From contig MGWR01000061.1 of the NCBI GenBank assembly GCA_001801085.1, positions 1 to 64,000 on the forward strand: a stretch of DNA of 64,000 nucleotides, read 5' to 3'. The translations under genes were made by a program, and so were the position numbers. This DNA comes from Gallionellales bacterium GWA2_60_142. Lineage in GTDB: Bacteria; Pseudomonadota; Gammaproteobacteria; Burkholderiales; Gallionellaceae. Below the pieces are notes generated by a model. It did not search any database. It saw only the letters and a list, made by a program, of their open reading frames with translations, and was not told the origin of the DNA. Shown here one piece after another: positions 29,737-39,067 of this stretch (positions within the stretch are counted from its first letter, which is position 1; each line of letters opens with the position of its first letter).

Positions 29737-30546
29737 ATGAGTACGATGACCATCTCCCCCCTGCGCATTTCCGCGAATATCTGGCGCAATCGCTACCTGC
29801 TCGGTCAACTCATCAAGCGCGACGTGCTTCTGCGTTACCGGGGAGCGATATTCGGCGTGCTGTGGATTTTTCTCAGCCCGCTAATCATGCTGGCGATTTT
29901 CGCGTTTATCTTCGGCCAGATTTTTCAGGCGCGCTGGCCGCAACAGGAAAGCGGCATCCCTTTCTGGGTGCTGCTCTTCAGCGGCCTCATCGCTTTCAAC
30001 ATTTTTGCCGAGACCATTTCCCGAGCTCCGACCTCGGTGCGAGGCTATCCCAGCTTTGTCAAAAAAATTATTTTTCCGGTGGATATTTTGCCTATCGTAC
30101 CGTTGGGAGCGGCATTGGTGCATGGGGGATTCAGCTTTCTGATCCTGCTTGCCACTTTGGCGTGGACGGGACACTTGCATGCAAGCCTCCTGCTGTTCCC
30201 TTTATTGATCGTCCCTTTGCTTCTGCTCGCATTGGGACTGTCATGGTTCATCGCAGCATGGGGAATATTTCTCAGAGACATGACACAGATCGTGCCGGTC
30301 TTCGTGCAAATGCTCATGTTTCTTTCGCCCGTGTTCTACCCAATCAGCGCGGTGCCCGAATCACTACGCACGCTCTACCAGCTCAACCCGCTGAGCACAG
30401 TAATCGAAGCCACCCGCGCCGCAGTCGGCGGGCATTCGGTTGATTGGAGCGGGTGGGGAATGGCATTTGGTTTCTGCCTGATTGCAGCGATACTGGGATA
30501 TGCTTTCTTCCAACACAGCAGGGATGAATTTGCCGATGTGCTCTGA
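29737..30546 (+). CDS. wzm: Polysaccharide ABC exporter permease (Wzm-like)
   Basis: Membrane half of an ABC transporter that exports lipid-linked O-antigen or capsule. About 269 residues with six membrane segments; ABC-2 features (LGQLIKRDVLLRYRGAIFGVLW; FLSPVFYPISAVPESLRTLYQLNPLS). The start is uncertain (29737 or 29746; a GTG at 29692 adds a polar tail) because no clear ribosome site exists. It overlaps wzt by about 11 bases. Confidence 0.88.
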   Translation: MSTMTISPLRISANIWRNRYLLGQLIKRDVLLRYRGAIFGVLWIFLSPLIMLAIFAFIFGQIFQARWPQQESGIPFWVLLFSGLIAFNIFAETISRAPTSVRGYPSFVKKIIFPVDILPIVPLGAALVHGGFSFLILLATLAWTGHLHASLLLFPLLIVPLLLLALGLSWFIAAWGIFLRDMTQIVPVFVQMLMFLSPVFYPISAVPESLRTLYQLNPLSTVIEATRAAVGGHSVDWSGWGMAFGFCLIAAILGYAFFQHSRDEFADVL

Positions 30547-31867
30547 CATTGCCATCTCGGTCAAGAACCTGAGTAAAACCTACCGCATCTTTGAGCACCC
30601 GACTGATCGGATAAAACAAATGCTCACCTTGGGCAAGGTGCGCTTCCACCGCGAATTCACCGCCTTGCAGGATGTCTCCTTCGAGATCAAAAAGGGAGAG
30701 GCCGTCGGTATCATCGGCCGCAACGGATCAGGCAAGAGTACGCTGTTGCAATTGATCTGCGGCATCCTCAAACCCACATCCGGCGAGGTGCGGATCAATG
30801 GGCGCATTTCCGCGCTACTGGAACTGGGTTCAGGATTCAACCCGGAATTTACCGGGCGGGAAAATATCTATTTTCAAGGTGCAGTGATGGGAATTCCCAG
30901 GGAGGAAATGGAAGGTCGTTTCGACGATGTTGTTTCCTTCGCTGATATAGGGGAATTCATTGATCAACCGGTACGTACGTACTCCAGCGGGATGTATGTA
31001 CGCTTGGCGTTTGCGGTGAATATTTTATCTGACCCGGAAATCATAATTGTGGACGAAGCTCTAGCCGTAGGAGATGAAAAGTTTCAAAGGAAGTGTTTTG
31101 CGCGTTTGGAGCAACTGAAAAGCAGGGGCTTATCAATTCTTTTTGTGTCGCACTCTACAGAACACATAGCTGAATTATGCGAGAAGGTACTGTTACTAGA
31201 TCATGGGGAACGGCTTAAGTACGGCGCACCTCTTGAAACGATACGTGCCTACCAAAAGCTGATTTACGCTCCCTTTGAAAAACAGGATCATTTGGCTCAA
31301 GAATTCCGTGCCGCAGATCGGACAGACGATATTATAAATATCGACATCGAGAATGAATCAGCGAATGTTTCCAATGAGCGACCTTCCCTCAATTTTGATC
31401 CTGGCCTCGTACCTGAAACAACCACAGCTTATCCAGTGCAAGGCGCTGAGATCGAAACAATACGGATACTTAATGCCCAGGGGGACGTTGTCAACGTGCT
31501 GCAACCGGGATGTAACTACCAGTTTGTAGTCTCCGGTCGCTTTTTGACGAACGTTGAGGGTGTCTATTTTGGTATTCACATACGGTCAATTTCCGGGGTA
31601 GTCATCACCGGACAACGATATCCGGAAGAAGGAAAGTACGTCGAACATATTGAGGCAGGGAAAGCTTTCAAAATCAACTTTGGATTTAGAATGGATTTGC
31701 TCCCGGGTGTGTATTTTGTTGGTGGAGGAATATGGTCAAGCCACGAGCCTAATTGCCCACACCGCATTTTGGATGCACTCATGTTTCGTGTTACCCAGGA
31801 AAAAAGCCCTAAATCTTTTGGCTATGTGGATATATCAGCAAATGAGTCTATTATCGAATTATTCTGA
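30536..31867 (+). CDS. wzt: Polysaccharide ABC exporter ATPase with C-terminal glycan-binding domain (Wzt-like)
   Basis: 443 residues from ATG 30536 (30524 possible). The ABC domain has Walker A GRNGSGKST (about residues 61-69), signature TYSSGMYVRLAF, and Walker B IIIVDEALAVGDEKF. Residues about 290-443 form a beta-sandwich like the Wzt C-terminal domain that recognises the capped O-antigen end (IRILNAQGDVVNVLQPG; GVYFGIHIRSISG). In known systems such domains bind a terminal methyl or phosphate cap, which fits the methyltransferase and sulfotransferase genes that follow. Codon use becomes AT-richer through the second half. Confidence 0.9.
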   Translation: MCSDIAISVKNLSKTYRIFEHPTDRIKQMLTLGKVRFHREFTALQDVSFEIKKGEAVGIIGRNGSGKSTLLQLICGILKPTSGEVRINGRISALLELGSGFNPEFTGRENIYFQGAVMGIPREEMEGRFDDVVSFADIGEFIDQPVRTYSSGMYVRLAFAVNILSDPEIIIVDEALAVGDEKFQRKCFARLEQLKSRGLSILFVSHSTEHIAELCEKVLLLDHGERLKYGAPLETIRAYQKLIYAPFEKQDHLAQEFRAADRTDDIINIDIENESANVSNERPSLNFDPGLVPETTTAYPVQGAEIETIRILNAQGDVVNVLQPGCNYQFVVSGRFLTNVEGVYFGIHIRSISGVVITGQRYPEEGKYVEHIEAGKAFKINFGFRMDLLPGVYFVGGGIWSSHEPNCPHRILDALMFRVTQEKSPKSFGYVDISANESIIELF

Positions 31868-32459
31868 GCAACCTTCTACCGCGGTGTTGCAGATTCTCAA
31901 ATCCTGCTTTGATCGAACGGAGGGAATGGTAAGCTTCGACGAAGCCGTGTTACTTTACTGCCTTGCGAAGGATGTGCGTAGCGGATGCATTGTAGAGGTA
32001 GGTTCTTATCGAGGCAGGTCGTCGGTATTCCTTGGGAGGGGGTCACTTGATGGCGCGAATGTTCCAGTGTTTGCGATAGATCCACACAAGAGCTTCATTG
32101 GCATTCTGGGGGGGATATTCGGACCTAAAGATCGAACCGCGTTCTATCGAGCTATGCTTGATAACGATTGTAGCGAGATCGTTTCATTGATTAATTTGAG
32201 TAGCGAGAGATTTTCCTCGTCATGGAGTGAGTCCATATCACTCCTGTGGATTGATGGAGATCATAGTTATAAGGGGGTCAAGAGAGATTTCGAATGCTGG
32301 CTGCCCCACTTGGAAACCAATGCCGTAATTGCGTTCGATGATGCAACCGATCCTAAACTTGGCCCCCGCAAACTTATTGATGAGTTAACTGTATCGGGGC
32401 GATTTGAGGAAGCTGCAAATGTTGGCAAAGTCATTGTAATAAGGCAATGTCAAAAATAA
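31842..32459 (+). CDS. Class I SAM-dependent methyltransferase (Methyltransf_24-like)
   Basis: 205 residues. The start ATG 31842 overlaps the wzt end by 26 bases; longer frames re-read wzt. Motif I is IVEVGSYRGRSSVFLGRG at about residue 48, then VFAIDPHKS (acidic end of strand 2) and LLWIDGDHSYKGVKRDFECW. This pattern is common in enzymes annotated as cephalosporin-hydroxylase-like or O-methyltransferases of polysaccharide clusters. It probably methylates a sugar residue, perhaps the chain-terminating cap read by Wzt. AT-rich. Confidence 0.75.
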   Translation: MSLLSNYSEQPSTAVLQILKSCFDRTEGMVSFDEAVLLYCLAKDVRSGCIVEVGSYRGRSSVFLGRGSLDGANVPVFAIDPHKSFIGILGGIFGPKDRTAFYRAMLDNDCSEIVSLINLSSERFSSSWSESISLLWIDGDHSYKGVKRDFECWLPHLETNAVIAFDDATDPKLGPRKLIDELTVSGRFEEAANVGKVIVIRQCQK

Positions 32460-32474
32460 ATTTGGTAGATACAT

Positions 32475-34676
32475 ATGATTGACATTCACGATCGGACATC
32501 GCGGGACAAAGGGAATTTGTTTGGCTATCTCGGCATTAACAGCTTTTGTTCCGAGCGTTATAAGCTATTTTATGTCGCCACCCCCAAAGTTGCCTGCACA
32601 TCACTTAAATGGTGGTTTGCTGAAATAGAGGGTATCTCTAGCGATCTAATACTAGCAACAGATAGCGACGAATCAGATCCGGAATTGGTTATTCATGATG
32701 CACTTGGTAAAGTTTCATCTGGAATAACTGGCTTATCTCCGAGCGAACTCGAAATTCCCATAATCTCGGAAGATTATTTCAGGTTTGCAGTAGTACGCAA
32801 TCCATATAAGCGCATCTTCTCTGCTTGGCAGTCAAAAATATTGCTGCAAGAACCATTGCAGGCAGAGCCATTTCTCAATTGTGATTTTTGTCATAGACCA
32901 ATTAAATGTGTGGCGGACATCGCATCGTTATTTGAGGAGTTCCTAGAACACATTGCTACCTTTCCAGAAGAGTGGTTGGATGCTCATTGGAAACCCCAAG
33001 CAGACTTGCTAAGGCCGGATATCATTTCGTACTCTCTCATTAGCAGGATTGAGGAGCCAGAAATACTGGTTCGCGCGTTGCGCGAGCATGTTAAATTTGA
33101 AATCGTGAGCCCTTTCGCTGCCAATCATAAAAATGTGAGTTTAATTCCATATTCGCGGGAATTTGTCACAGATAGATCGGCTGAGCTTATTGGAAAAATG
33201 TATGCCCAAGATTTTATAGCGTTTGGATATGATATAGCCCCTCCTGAGTCAAAAAACAAAATTTCTTCAGATCTGCTGAAAACCGCAATTCATGGCATTA
33301 CACTTGTTCGTGGGCGCAACAAACAGATTGCAAACATTCGTCGCTCTCTAAATGAGCAAATTAGATTGCTGGGGGACATTATAGCGACGCGTGATAACCA
33401 AATCATGAGCCTTGATTCCGAATTAACAGCAGTTTATTCCAGCCACTCGTGGATGGTAACTCGACCATTGCGTGCAATAAACTCCCTGTTGCATCGTTCA
33501 AAGCTGGAGCTAAAAAAGCTCACCACTTCACTGAAAAGGAACGGCATTAGAGTAACTGTCTTCAAAATTATCATGCGCTTGAGAAGAGGCTTGGTAGAAT
33601 TCCCGTCCATTACTACGGATACATTTTATTCCACAAAAAACGCTATTGATGATCAAAAAGCGCTGGAAGAGACTTTCAAGAAAAAGCTAACCTTGATCTC
33701 AATGGTAAAGAACGAGAAAGGCATTCTCGAAACTTTTGCCGGGCATGCGCTGGGCTTATTTGATCGAATAATACTTGTAGACCACAGATCAACAGATGGC
33801 ACCAAGGAATACATTAAGGCACTTAGCGAGCGGTATCCGGCGGTCGAATTCTTTTCGTTTGATGAACCTGGCTATTATCAATCTCAGCTAATGACATGGA
33901 TTGTCAAAAATATAGTGCATCAAGATACTCTTGGCTGGGTTTTCTTTCTTGACGCAGACGAATTCCTGCCTTTTGAATCTAGAGAGGAATTTAACCGCGT
34001 ATTAGCAAAATATAACGCTTCCCCTGTGATCTCTATGCCATGGCTTAATCTGGTTCCATTGGACATGCATTCAGGTGCGGTTATCGGAGGGAAATTCTTA
34101 AAATCGGATAGCTACGCTGCCCACTGCAAAATTGCGTTCCAACCTAACTTAATCCCAATAGATGATTACATTGTGGCACAAGGCAATCATGCGCTCCTTG
34201 TTGGAGCTAATCACTCACAATCGCTGCCCGTAGAGCGGGGCTTCCCAATCTATCATTTTCCTATAAGAACAAAACAGCAACTTCGTAATAAAATTTTTCA
34301 TGGCGTCGAATCGTATCGCAGCATGGGAAAGAATCGCGTAGAAGGGTTTGGAGCTCACTGGGACGAAATTAATAAAATTATGGATAGGAACGGGCTGACT
34401 GACGAGTTGATGGCAGGCATGATTGTCAGCTATGGCGAGCCGATGAAGCCACCCTACATAAAAAACATAAGTGAGCTGATGCGGGAGGGATATTCAGTCA
34501 TTCAGGTGAATAGTTGCTACTCAAAACCTTCGGTTAATTTTAACGATATACCTCGTAACCAAGAAAGCAGAACTGATAGTTTAAAACAGCAGCGCGTAAA
34601 AGACGTTGATGTCGGTTTGAACGAGTGGGGGCGTATAACATACGATGACGATAAACGTGTTCTGCATTTATGTTAA
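32475..34676 (+). CDS. Fusion of sulfotransferase and GT2-like glycosyltransferase
   Basis: 733 residues in one frame. Residues 1-260 resemble carbohydrate sulfotransferases (Sulfotransfer_2): the PAPS 5'-phosphosulfate loop YVATPKVACTSLK (33-45) and 3'-phosphate loop FAVVRNPYKRIFSAW (105-119). Residues about 280-340 are a linker/coiled coil with SSHSWMVTRPLRAIN, a motif often next to polysaccharide glycosyltransferase domains. Residues about 400-640 resemble Glyco_tranf_2_4: LISMVKNEKG, VDHRSTDGTKEYI, FFLDADEFLPF (DxD-like) and HFPIRTKQQ. It may add a sugar and sulfate it, or sulfate one made elsewhere. AT-rich, like its neighbours. Confidence 0.75.
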   Translation: MIDIHDRTSRDKGNLFGYLGINSFCSERYKLFYVATPKVACTSLKWWFAEIEGISSDLILATDSDESDPELVIHDALGKVSSGITGLSPSELEIPIISEDYFRFAVVRNPYKRIFSAWQSKILLQEPLQAEPFLNCDFCHRPIKCVADIASLFEEFLEHIATFPEEWLDAHWKPQADLLRPDIISYSLISRIEEPEILVRALREHVKFEIVSPFAANHKNVSLIPYSREFVTDRSAELIGKMYAQDFIAFGYDIAPPESKNKISSDLLKTAIHGITLVRGRNKQIANIRRSLNEQIRLLGDIIATRDNQIMSLDSELTAVYSSHSWMVTRPLRAINSLLHRSKLELKKLTTSLKRNGIRVTVFKIIMRLRRGLVEFPSITTDTFYSTKNAIDDQKALEETFKKKLTLISMVKNEKGILETFAGHALGLFDRIILVDHRSTDGTKEYIKALSERYPAVEFFSFDEPGYYQSQLMTWIVKNIVHQDTLGWVFFLDADEFLPFESREEFNRVLAKYNASPVISMPWLNLVPLDMHSGAVIGGKFLKSDSYAAHCKIAFQPNLIPIDDYIVAQGNHALLVGANHSQSLPVERGFPIYHFPIRTKQQLRNKIFHGVESYRSMGKNRVEGFGAHWDEINKIMDRNGLTDELMAGMIVSYGEPMKPPYIKNISELMREGYSVIQVNSCYSKPSVNFNDIPRNQESRTDSLKQQRVKDVDVGLNEWGRITYDDDKRVLHLC

Positions 34677-34713
34677 AAAGCAAGCAAAATTTTCAACTCA
34701 TTAAGATAAAGTC

Positions 34714-35532
34714 ATGACTAGTGAATGTGAGCAGCTCATAAATTTTATTGAACCCGCTGGAACTCCGATAAAAATTCTTGTCCCTACAGCCTGGGGTGGG
34801 CATATTCCCTTCATGTTCTGTTTAATGAGCCTAATGCGACCGCGTACATACGTCGAATTAGGCACACACTATGGGGCAAGTTTTTTTGCTGTTTGCCAAG
34901 CAATCGAGGAGTACAAAATTGATTGTTTTCCCGTGGCAATCGATCTATGGGTAGGTGACAAACATGCAGGATATTATCAGGAAGATGTATATAGCACCTT
35001 CAAATGGATCCACCAAAACAAGTACAGCGGTGTTGGATCTGCACTAAGGAAGGACTTTAGCGAGGCTGCTCAAGATTTTGAAGCAAAAAGCATTGACCTT
35101 ATCCACATTGACGGCCTGCACACTTATGAAGCCGTGAAGAATGATTATGAAACATGGCTGCCCAAGGTAACTGAAAATGGTGTGCTCCTTTTTCATGACA
35201 CGGCAGTTCGAGAACGGGGATTTGGTGTTTGGGAACTTTGGGATGAGATCAAAGATAAGCACGCCAGCTTCAATTTTACACATACTCATGGCCTAGGGAT
35301 TATCGCCCTCGGCAGGGCGGACACGAATCCCATTGTCGCTCTTCTGGAAATAATTAATTCCTCAAAAGGCTCCATGGAGTCATTTGACAATTTCTTCAAA
35401 CTCATTGGCGAGCGTGTTACGGGAGAATCCTTAGCCAAAAATGAACTTGAGAGGAATCAGGAGAAATTTAGAACCCTTAGTATATTTCGAAGCCTTGCCC
35501 GGCACGCTCGATCCTTTCTTAATTCGCGATAA
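34714..35532 (+). CDS. Class I SAM-dependent methyltransferase (Methyltransf_24-like), second copy
   Basis: 272 residues. Motif I YVELGTHYGASFFAVCQAI near residue 46, DLIHIDGLHTYEAVKNDYETWLPKV near 128 and LLFHDTAVRERGFGVWELW near 152 are the usual set. It resembles the methyltransferase at 31842 in layout (HIDG-x-H-x-Y-x-x-V-K-x-D) but is longer and clearly diverged. No signal or membrane part. Its stop TAA shares one base with the ATG of the next gene. Probably O-methylation of a sugar in the exported polymer; the exact target is unknown. Confidence 0.75.
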   Translation: MTSECEQLINFIEPAGTPIKILVPTAWGGHIPFMFCLMSLMRPRTYVELGTHYGASFFAVCQAIEEYKIDCFPVAIDLWVGDKHAGYYQEDVYSTFKWIHQNKYSGVGSALRKDFSEAAQDFEAKSIDLIHIDGLHTYEAVKNDYETWLPKVTENGVLLFHDTAVRERGFGVWELWDEIKDKHASFNFTHTHGLGIIALGRADTNPIVALLEIINSSKGSMESFDNFFKLIGERVTGESLAKNELERNQEKFRTLSIFRSLARHARSFLNSR

Positions 35533-36791
35533 TGGACAAGAAAAGTCTTGCACGCGTTGCGAATTATATTGACGTGCCTTGGTATGCCAAACAAGTGGGT
35601 AAAAGATTTTTCACCTCATCTGCTGCAGCTAGTCATTATATTCGCGAAGGTGAGCTACGCGGTGATTGGCCCAACCCAATTTTTGACCCGCACTTTTACC
35701 GACAACAGATGCATTTGCCGTTGACGCAGTCATCCCTTGAGCACTTCATTAATTCAAGAACTACGGGTGTTCTTCCTTGCAAGTTCTTTGATGTCGATTG
35801 GTACGAACTACGAAACCCCGAGTATGCATATTTCGGCTGCGGCCTACTTCACTACTTAATGGTTGGCAGTAAAGAATATCGGGATCCCAGCCCGCAAGTA
35901 GACATGATTGCTTTGTCACGAAATTATGGGGATATTGGCGATGGTGCTGTTCTAGTTAATGCCCTCTCCACGGGGCTTATAGATTGCATCTCAACGGATG
36001 CTGTTACGAATGACGATGCCCATCTGGTTCAACGTCAGCAAGAATTTCGCAGAAAAATAACATCCACATTAAATAAAAGAGTTGATAAACCACTGCACGG
36101 ACGTAACTTGCTCTTTGTTCAATGCGATAAAGAGACGGAATTTTGGTCATGGTTCGATAAAAACCGCCCCAGAAATTGGGATGTTTTCTTGAATTGTTAC
36201 GCTGGCAATTTTCCTGGGACAGAATCCGCAGAGCATGTTTGCATTCAAAATGGCACTAAGTTTACGGGTATCTTAAATTGCTGGTTGAATCATATGGCAG
36301 TATTTGATATGTATGAATACATCATGTTCATAGATGATGATCTGGAGTTCAAATTCGACGATGTCTCTCTTTTTTTCAAAGAAATGCAGCGGGCTGGCCT
36401 TGATTTAGCGCAACCCTCCCTCTCATATGATTCGTATTGTTCTTGGCCGGTATATTTTAATGCCTCAAGGGGTGGCACAAGGAATACTAATGGCGTGGAA
36501 ATTATGATGCCAGCCTTGTCTAAACGTGCTCGGGTTTTGCTCTTGCCATATTTCGTGTTTAGTGTGAGCGGATTCGGCTTGGATATTCTTATGGGAAAGA
36601 TTGCAGGAGACAAAGGATTTTTGTCTGGCGTTATAGATGTCATCACGGTAAAACATAAAAAGAAAATTGATGTATCTGGCGGAAGCTATTACGAGTATTT
36701 GCGTAAATATTCTATCAATCCCCAATACGAACTCCATCGAATAATTAAATTGTTCAAAACCAGCACCTCCTTGACAGAAATTTCTACATAA
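35532..36791 (+). CDS. Probable glycosyltransferase, DUF707-like
   Basis: 419 residues, AT-rich. The N-terminal 130 residues contain two copies of the FDxxWY/FY module seen beside many polysaccharide glycosyltransferases (IFDPHFYRQQ; FFDVDWYELRNPEY followed by LLHYLMVGSKEYRDPSP). The C-terminal 220 residues look like DUF707: YIMFIDDDLEFKFDD (candidate metal-binding Asp cluster), VEIMMPALSKRA, and VSGFGLDILMG. DUF707 proteins are thought to be sugar transferases, without proof. It starts with a one-base overlap (TAATG) with the methyltransferase, so it is in the same transcript. Confidence 0.6.
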   Translation: MDKKSLARVANYIDVPWYAKQVGKRFFTSSAAASHYIREGELRGDWPNPIFDPHFYRQQMHLPLTQSSLEHFINSRTTGVLPCKFFDVDWYELRNPEYAYFGCGLLHYLMVGSKEYRDPSPQVDMIALSRNYGDIGDGAVLVNALSTGLIDCISTDAVTNDDAHLVQRQQEFRRKITSTLNKRVDKPLHGRNLLFVQCDKETEFWSWFDKNRPRNWDVFLNCYAGNFPGTESAEHVCIQNGTKFTGILNCWLNHMAVFDMYEYIMFIDDDLEFKFDDVSLFFKEMQRAGLDLAQPSLSYDSYCSWPVYFNASRGGTRNTNGVEIMMPALSKRARVLLLPYFVFSVSGFGLDILMGKIAGDKGFLSGVIDVITVKHKKKIDVSGGSYYEYLRKYSINPQYELHRIIKLFKTSTSLTEIST

Positions 36792-36959
36792 ACCTGCCTC
36801 AAAAGAAGTGCAAAGACTGCGCATTGATGTAGGACACCTTCAATTCAAATGCCAAATAAACAACAGCGGGGCTTCCCCAAGACTAAATGAACAGCTTGGC
36901 TTGATATCTCGCAAATTTCCGTATTTTGAACAGGAGCTCTCGAAGGAAGGTACAGTGCA

Positions 36960-37952
36960 ATGAAGGTTCTCGTCGTCGGGGGCGCTGGCTATATAGGCTC
37001 ACACATGGTCAAGATGTTGTTGGATGCTGGCTACGAGGTGGTCACGCTAGACAATCTTGTCGCAGGTTATCGGGATGCTGTTTTGGGCGGAGAATTTATT
37101 TATGGGGATATTGCTGATTATGTAATGCTTAACCACTTGTTTTCTCTCCATCATTTTGATGCAGTGATGCATTTTGCCAGTCATATCCAAGTTGGGGAGT
37201 CAGTTCGTGACCCAGCCAAGTATTACCGGAACAACGTGACCAACACACAAAACTTGCTTGATGCAATGGTTGCGCAAGGTATACGCCACTTCATTTTTTC
37301 CTCCTCGGCGGCGATATTCGGCGAGCCACACTACACCCCTGTTGATGAAGCGCATCCAAAGATTCCAATCAACCCTTATGGCCACAGCAAACTAATGGTG
37401 GAACAAATACTGGCAGACTATGATCGAGCCTATGGGCTAACTTCTGTTTGCTTACGTTACTTTAACGCGGCGGGCGCGCACCCGGATTGCTTGCTGGGTG
37501 AGAGGCACAATCCAGAAACCCACCTGATCCCGCTGATTTTGCAGGTAGCCTCCGGTCGGCGTGAGGCTGTTTCCGTTTTTGGCAGAGACTACCCTACTGC
37601 GGATGGAACCTGCATCCGTGATTACATCCACATTATGGATTTATGCCAAGCTCATCTACACGCATTGGAACAACTGATGCATGGAGGAACAAGCGCGGCC
37701 TACAATTTGGGAAATGGCGATGGTTTTTCCGTGCAGCAAGTGATTAATGAGGCGCGAAAAGTGACGGGCCGCAAGATCAAGATTATTGATGCGCCACGTC
37801 GTGAAGGTGATCCGGCGGAGTTGGTTGCCGACTCTACACTGGCCCAGAAAAAACTTGGTTGGTTGCCATGTTATGCTGAATTGGAGACCATCATCCGGCA
37901 TGCATGGCAATGGGAATGCAAGCAGTTGGGCTCCCATCAAAGTCAGGATTGA
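36960..37952 (+). CDS. galE: UDP-glucose 4-epimerase
   Basis: Interconverts UDP-glucose and UDP-galactose (or the GlcNAc/GalNAc pair). 330 residues, extended SDR: NAD loop VVGGAGYIGSHMV at residues 5-17, FSSSAAIFGEP with catalytic Ser at about residues 122-132, and PYGHSKLMVEQ with the Tyr-x3-Lys pair at 147-151. GGAAGG precedes the ATG. GC content rises again compared with the genes just upstream. It likely supplies a galactose-type donor to the local glycosyltransferases. Confidence 0.93.
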   Translation: MKVLVVGGAGYIGSHMVKMLLDAGYEVVTLDNLVAGYRDAVLGGEFIYGDIADYVMLNHLFSLHHFDAVMHFASHIQVGESVRDPAKYYRNNVTNTQNLLDAMVAQGIRHFIFSSSAAIFGEPHYTPVDEAHPKIPINPYGHSKLMVEQILADYDRAYGLTSVCLRYFNAAGAHPDCLLGERHNPETHLIPLILQVASGRREAVSVFGRDYPTADGTCIRDYIHIMDLCQAHLHALEQLMHGGTSAAYNLGNGDGFSVQQVINEARKVTGRKIKIIDAPRREGDPAELVADSTLAQKKLGWLPCYAELETIIRHAWQWECKQLGSHQSQD

Positions 37953-37992
37953 CCGCTACCGATTATCTTGATGCCACCTATTTACGGGCTGG

Positions 37993-38922
37993 TTATTCTG
38001 ACAACAATTCACTACGGCAAGGCCCCATGCGTCGATGCATACCATCCGAAATTCCAGCAAAGAATGCACGTAATTTAAAGATTGGATTCTTTTGCAGCAG
38101 CGCAATCGATCCGGCCTCCAGCAGCAACCACACCATTCGCTGGAGGCACCATACAGGCTCAACTTTCCAGTAGTCCATCGCGCTAACGAGCGAGTTCCGG
38201 GCGATATAGTACTTGCGTAGCGGCGAGTGATCGGGAGGTGCGAGACCCAGCAGAAATCTATGTGGGCGATCCGCATCACCGATGCTGTGTTCCATCACCG
38301 GCAGGCGACTGATATACACGCGATATCCCTTGGATCGAGCCCTCAGGCAAAACTCGTGGTCCACTTGATCAATGAAATAGTCGTCACGAAACCCGCCTAT
38401 AGCCGTGGCCAGGCAGGTGTCGATTAAGCAGCCCGCAGTAATGACCGTCTTCTGCTCGATAAACTCCACTCCCGCATCCATCCGGATCCTCAACTGCTTT
38501 TTGCGATAATCATAATAATTTCCGCCGATCACTGATGGGCGCTTTCCGCAGGACTCATATACCTGAAGAAGTGTGAGCACCATGTCCGGATAGCATTTCG
38601 TATCCTGATCCAGCGTGAGTATCCACTCGAAGCCCAGTTCGACTGCCACGCCCAACCCCTGGCTTAACGCTGCAGCAATCCCCAAATTGGATCGGTTTTC
38701 AATCACGAGTATTTGCGCATCATTCCCATAAAACTCTTTAAGTCCAAGAATGCGATCCTCCTCAGGCGTGTTATCTACAACCACCACCTTTCCCACCTGA
38801 GGAAGTAGCACATGAAGCCGCGCCTCAAAGCCTTGATCCGGAAAATATGCCACCACAACCGCACATACGGATGAGGGTTTCAACGTACCACTCTTATCTG
38901 GAACCTGATGTATGGAAGGCAT
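37993..38922 (-). CDS. Family 2 glycosyltransferase, rhamnosyltransferase-like
   Basis: 309 residues. GT-A fold: AVVVAYFPDQGFEARL (residues 20-35), VVVVDNTPEE, NLGIAAALSQGLG, then WILTLDQDTKCYP holding the DxD-type motif (QD), and YFIDQVDHEFCLRARSKGY, a pattern of rhamnosyl and related transferases. A weak C-terminal membrane association is possible (WLLLEAGSIALLQK). It converges with galE and diverges from the next glycosyltransferase. Confidence 0.82.
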   Translation of the reverse strand: MPSIHQVPDKSGTLKPSSVCAVVVAYFPDQGFEARLHVLLPQVGKVVVVDNTPEEDRILGLKEFYGNDAQILVIENRSNLGIAAALSQGLGVAVELGFEWILTLDQDTKCYPDMVLTLLQVYESCGKRPSVIGGNYYDYRKKQLRIRMDAGVEFIEQKTVITAGCLIDTCLATAIGGFRDDYFIDQVDHEFCLRARSKGYRVYISRLPVMEHSIGDADRPHRFLLGLAPPDHSPLRKYYIARNSLVSAMDYWKVEPVWCLQRMVWLLLEAGSIALLQKNPIFKLRAFFAGISDGMHRRMGPCRSELLSE

Positions 38923-39067
38923 GCCTCACAACCTTGCTAATTTGTTTGACGGGGATCATTCCTAATGAACTGCCGATTGATCAGAATCCACTATACTGAA
39001 CGCCACGTACTGGCCGGAAGTGGCCGTTCCCGCCTCACTGTGCTTTACACCCAACATGGAAGTAAGA

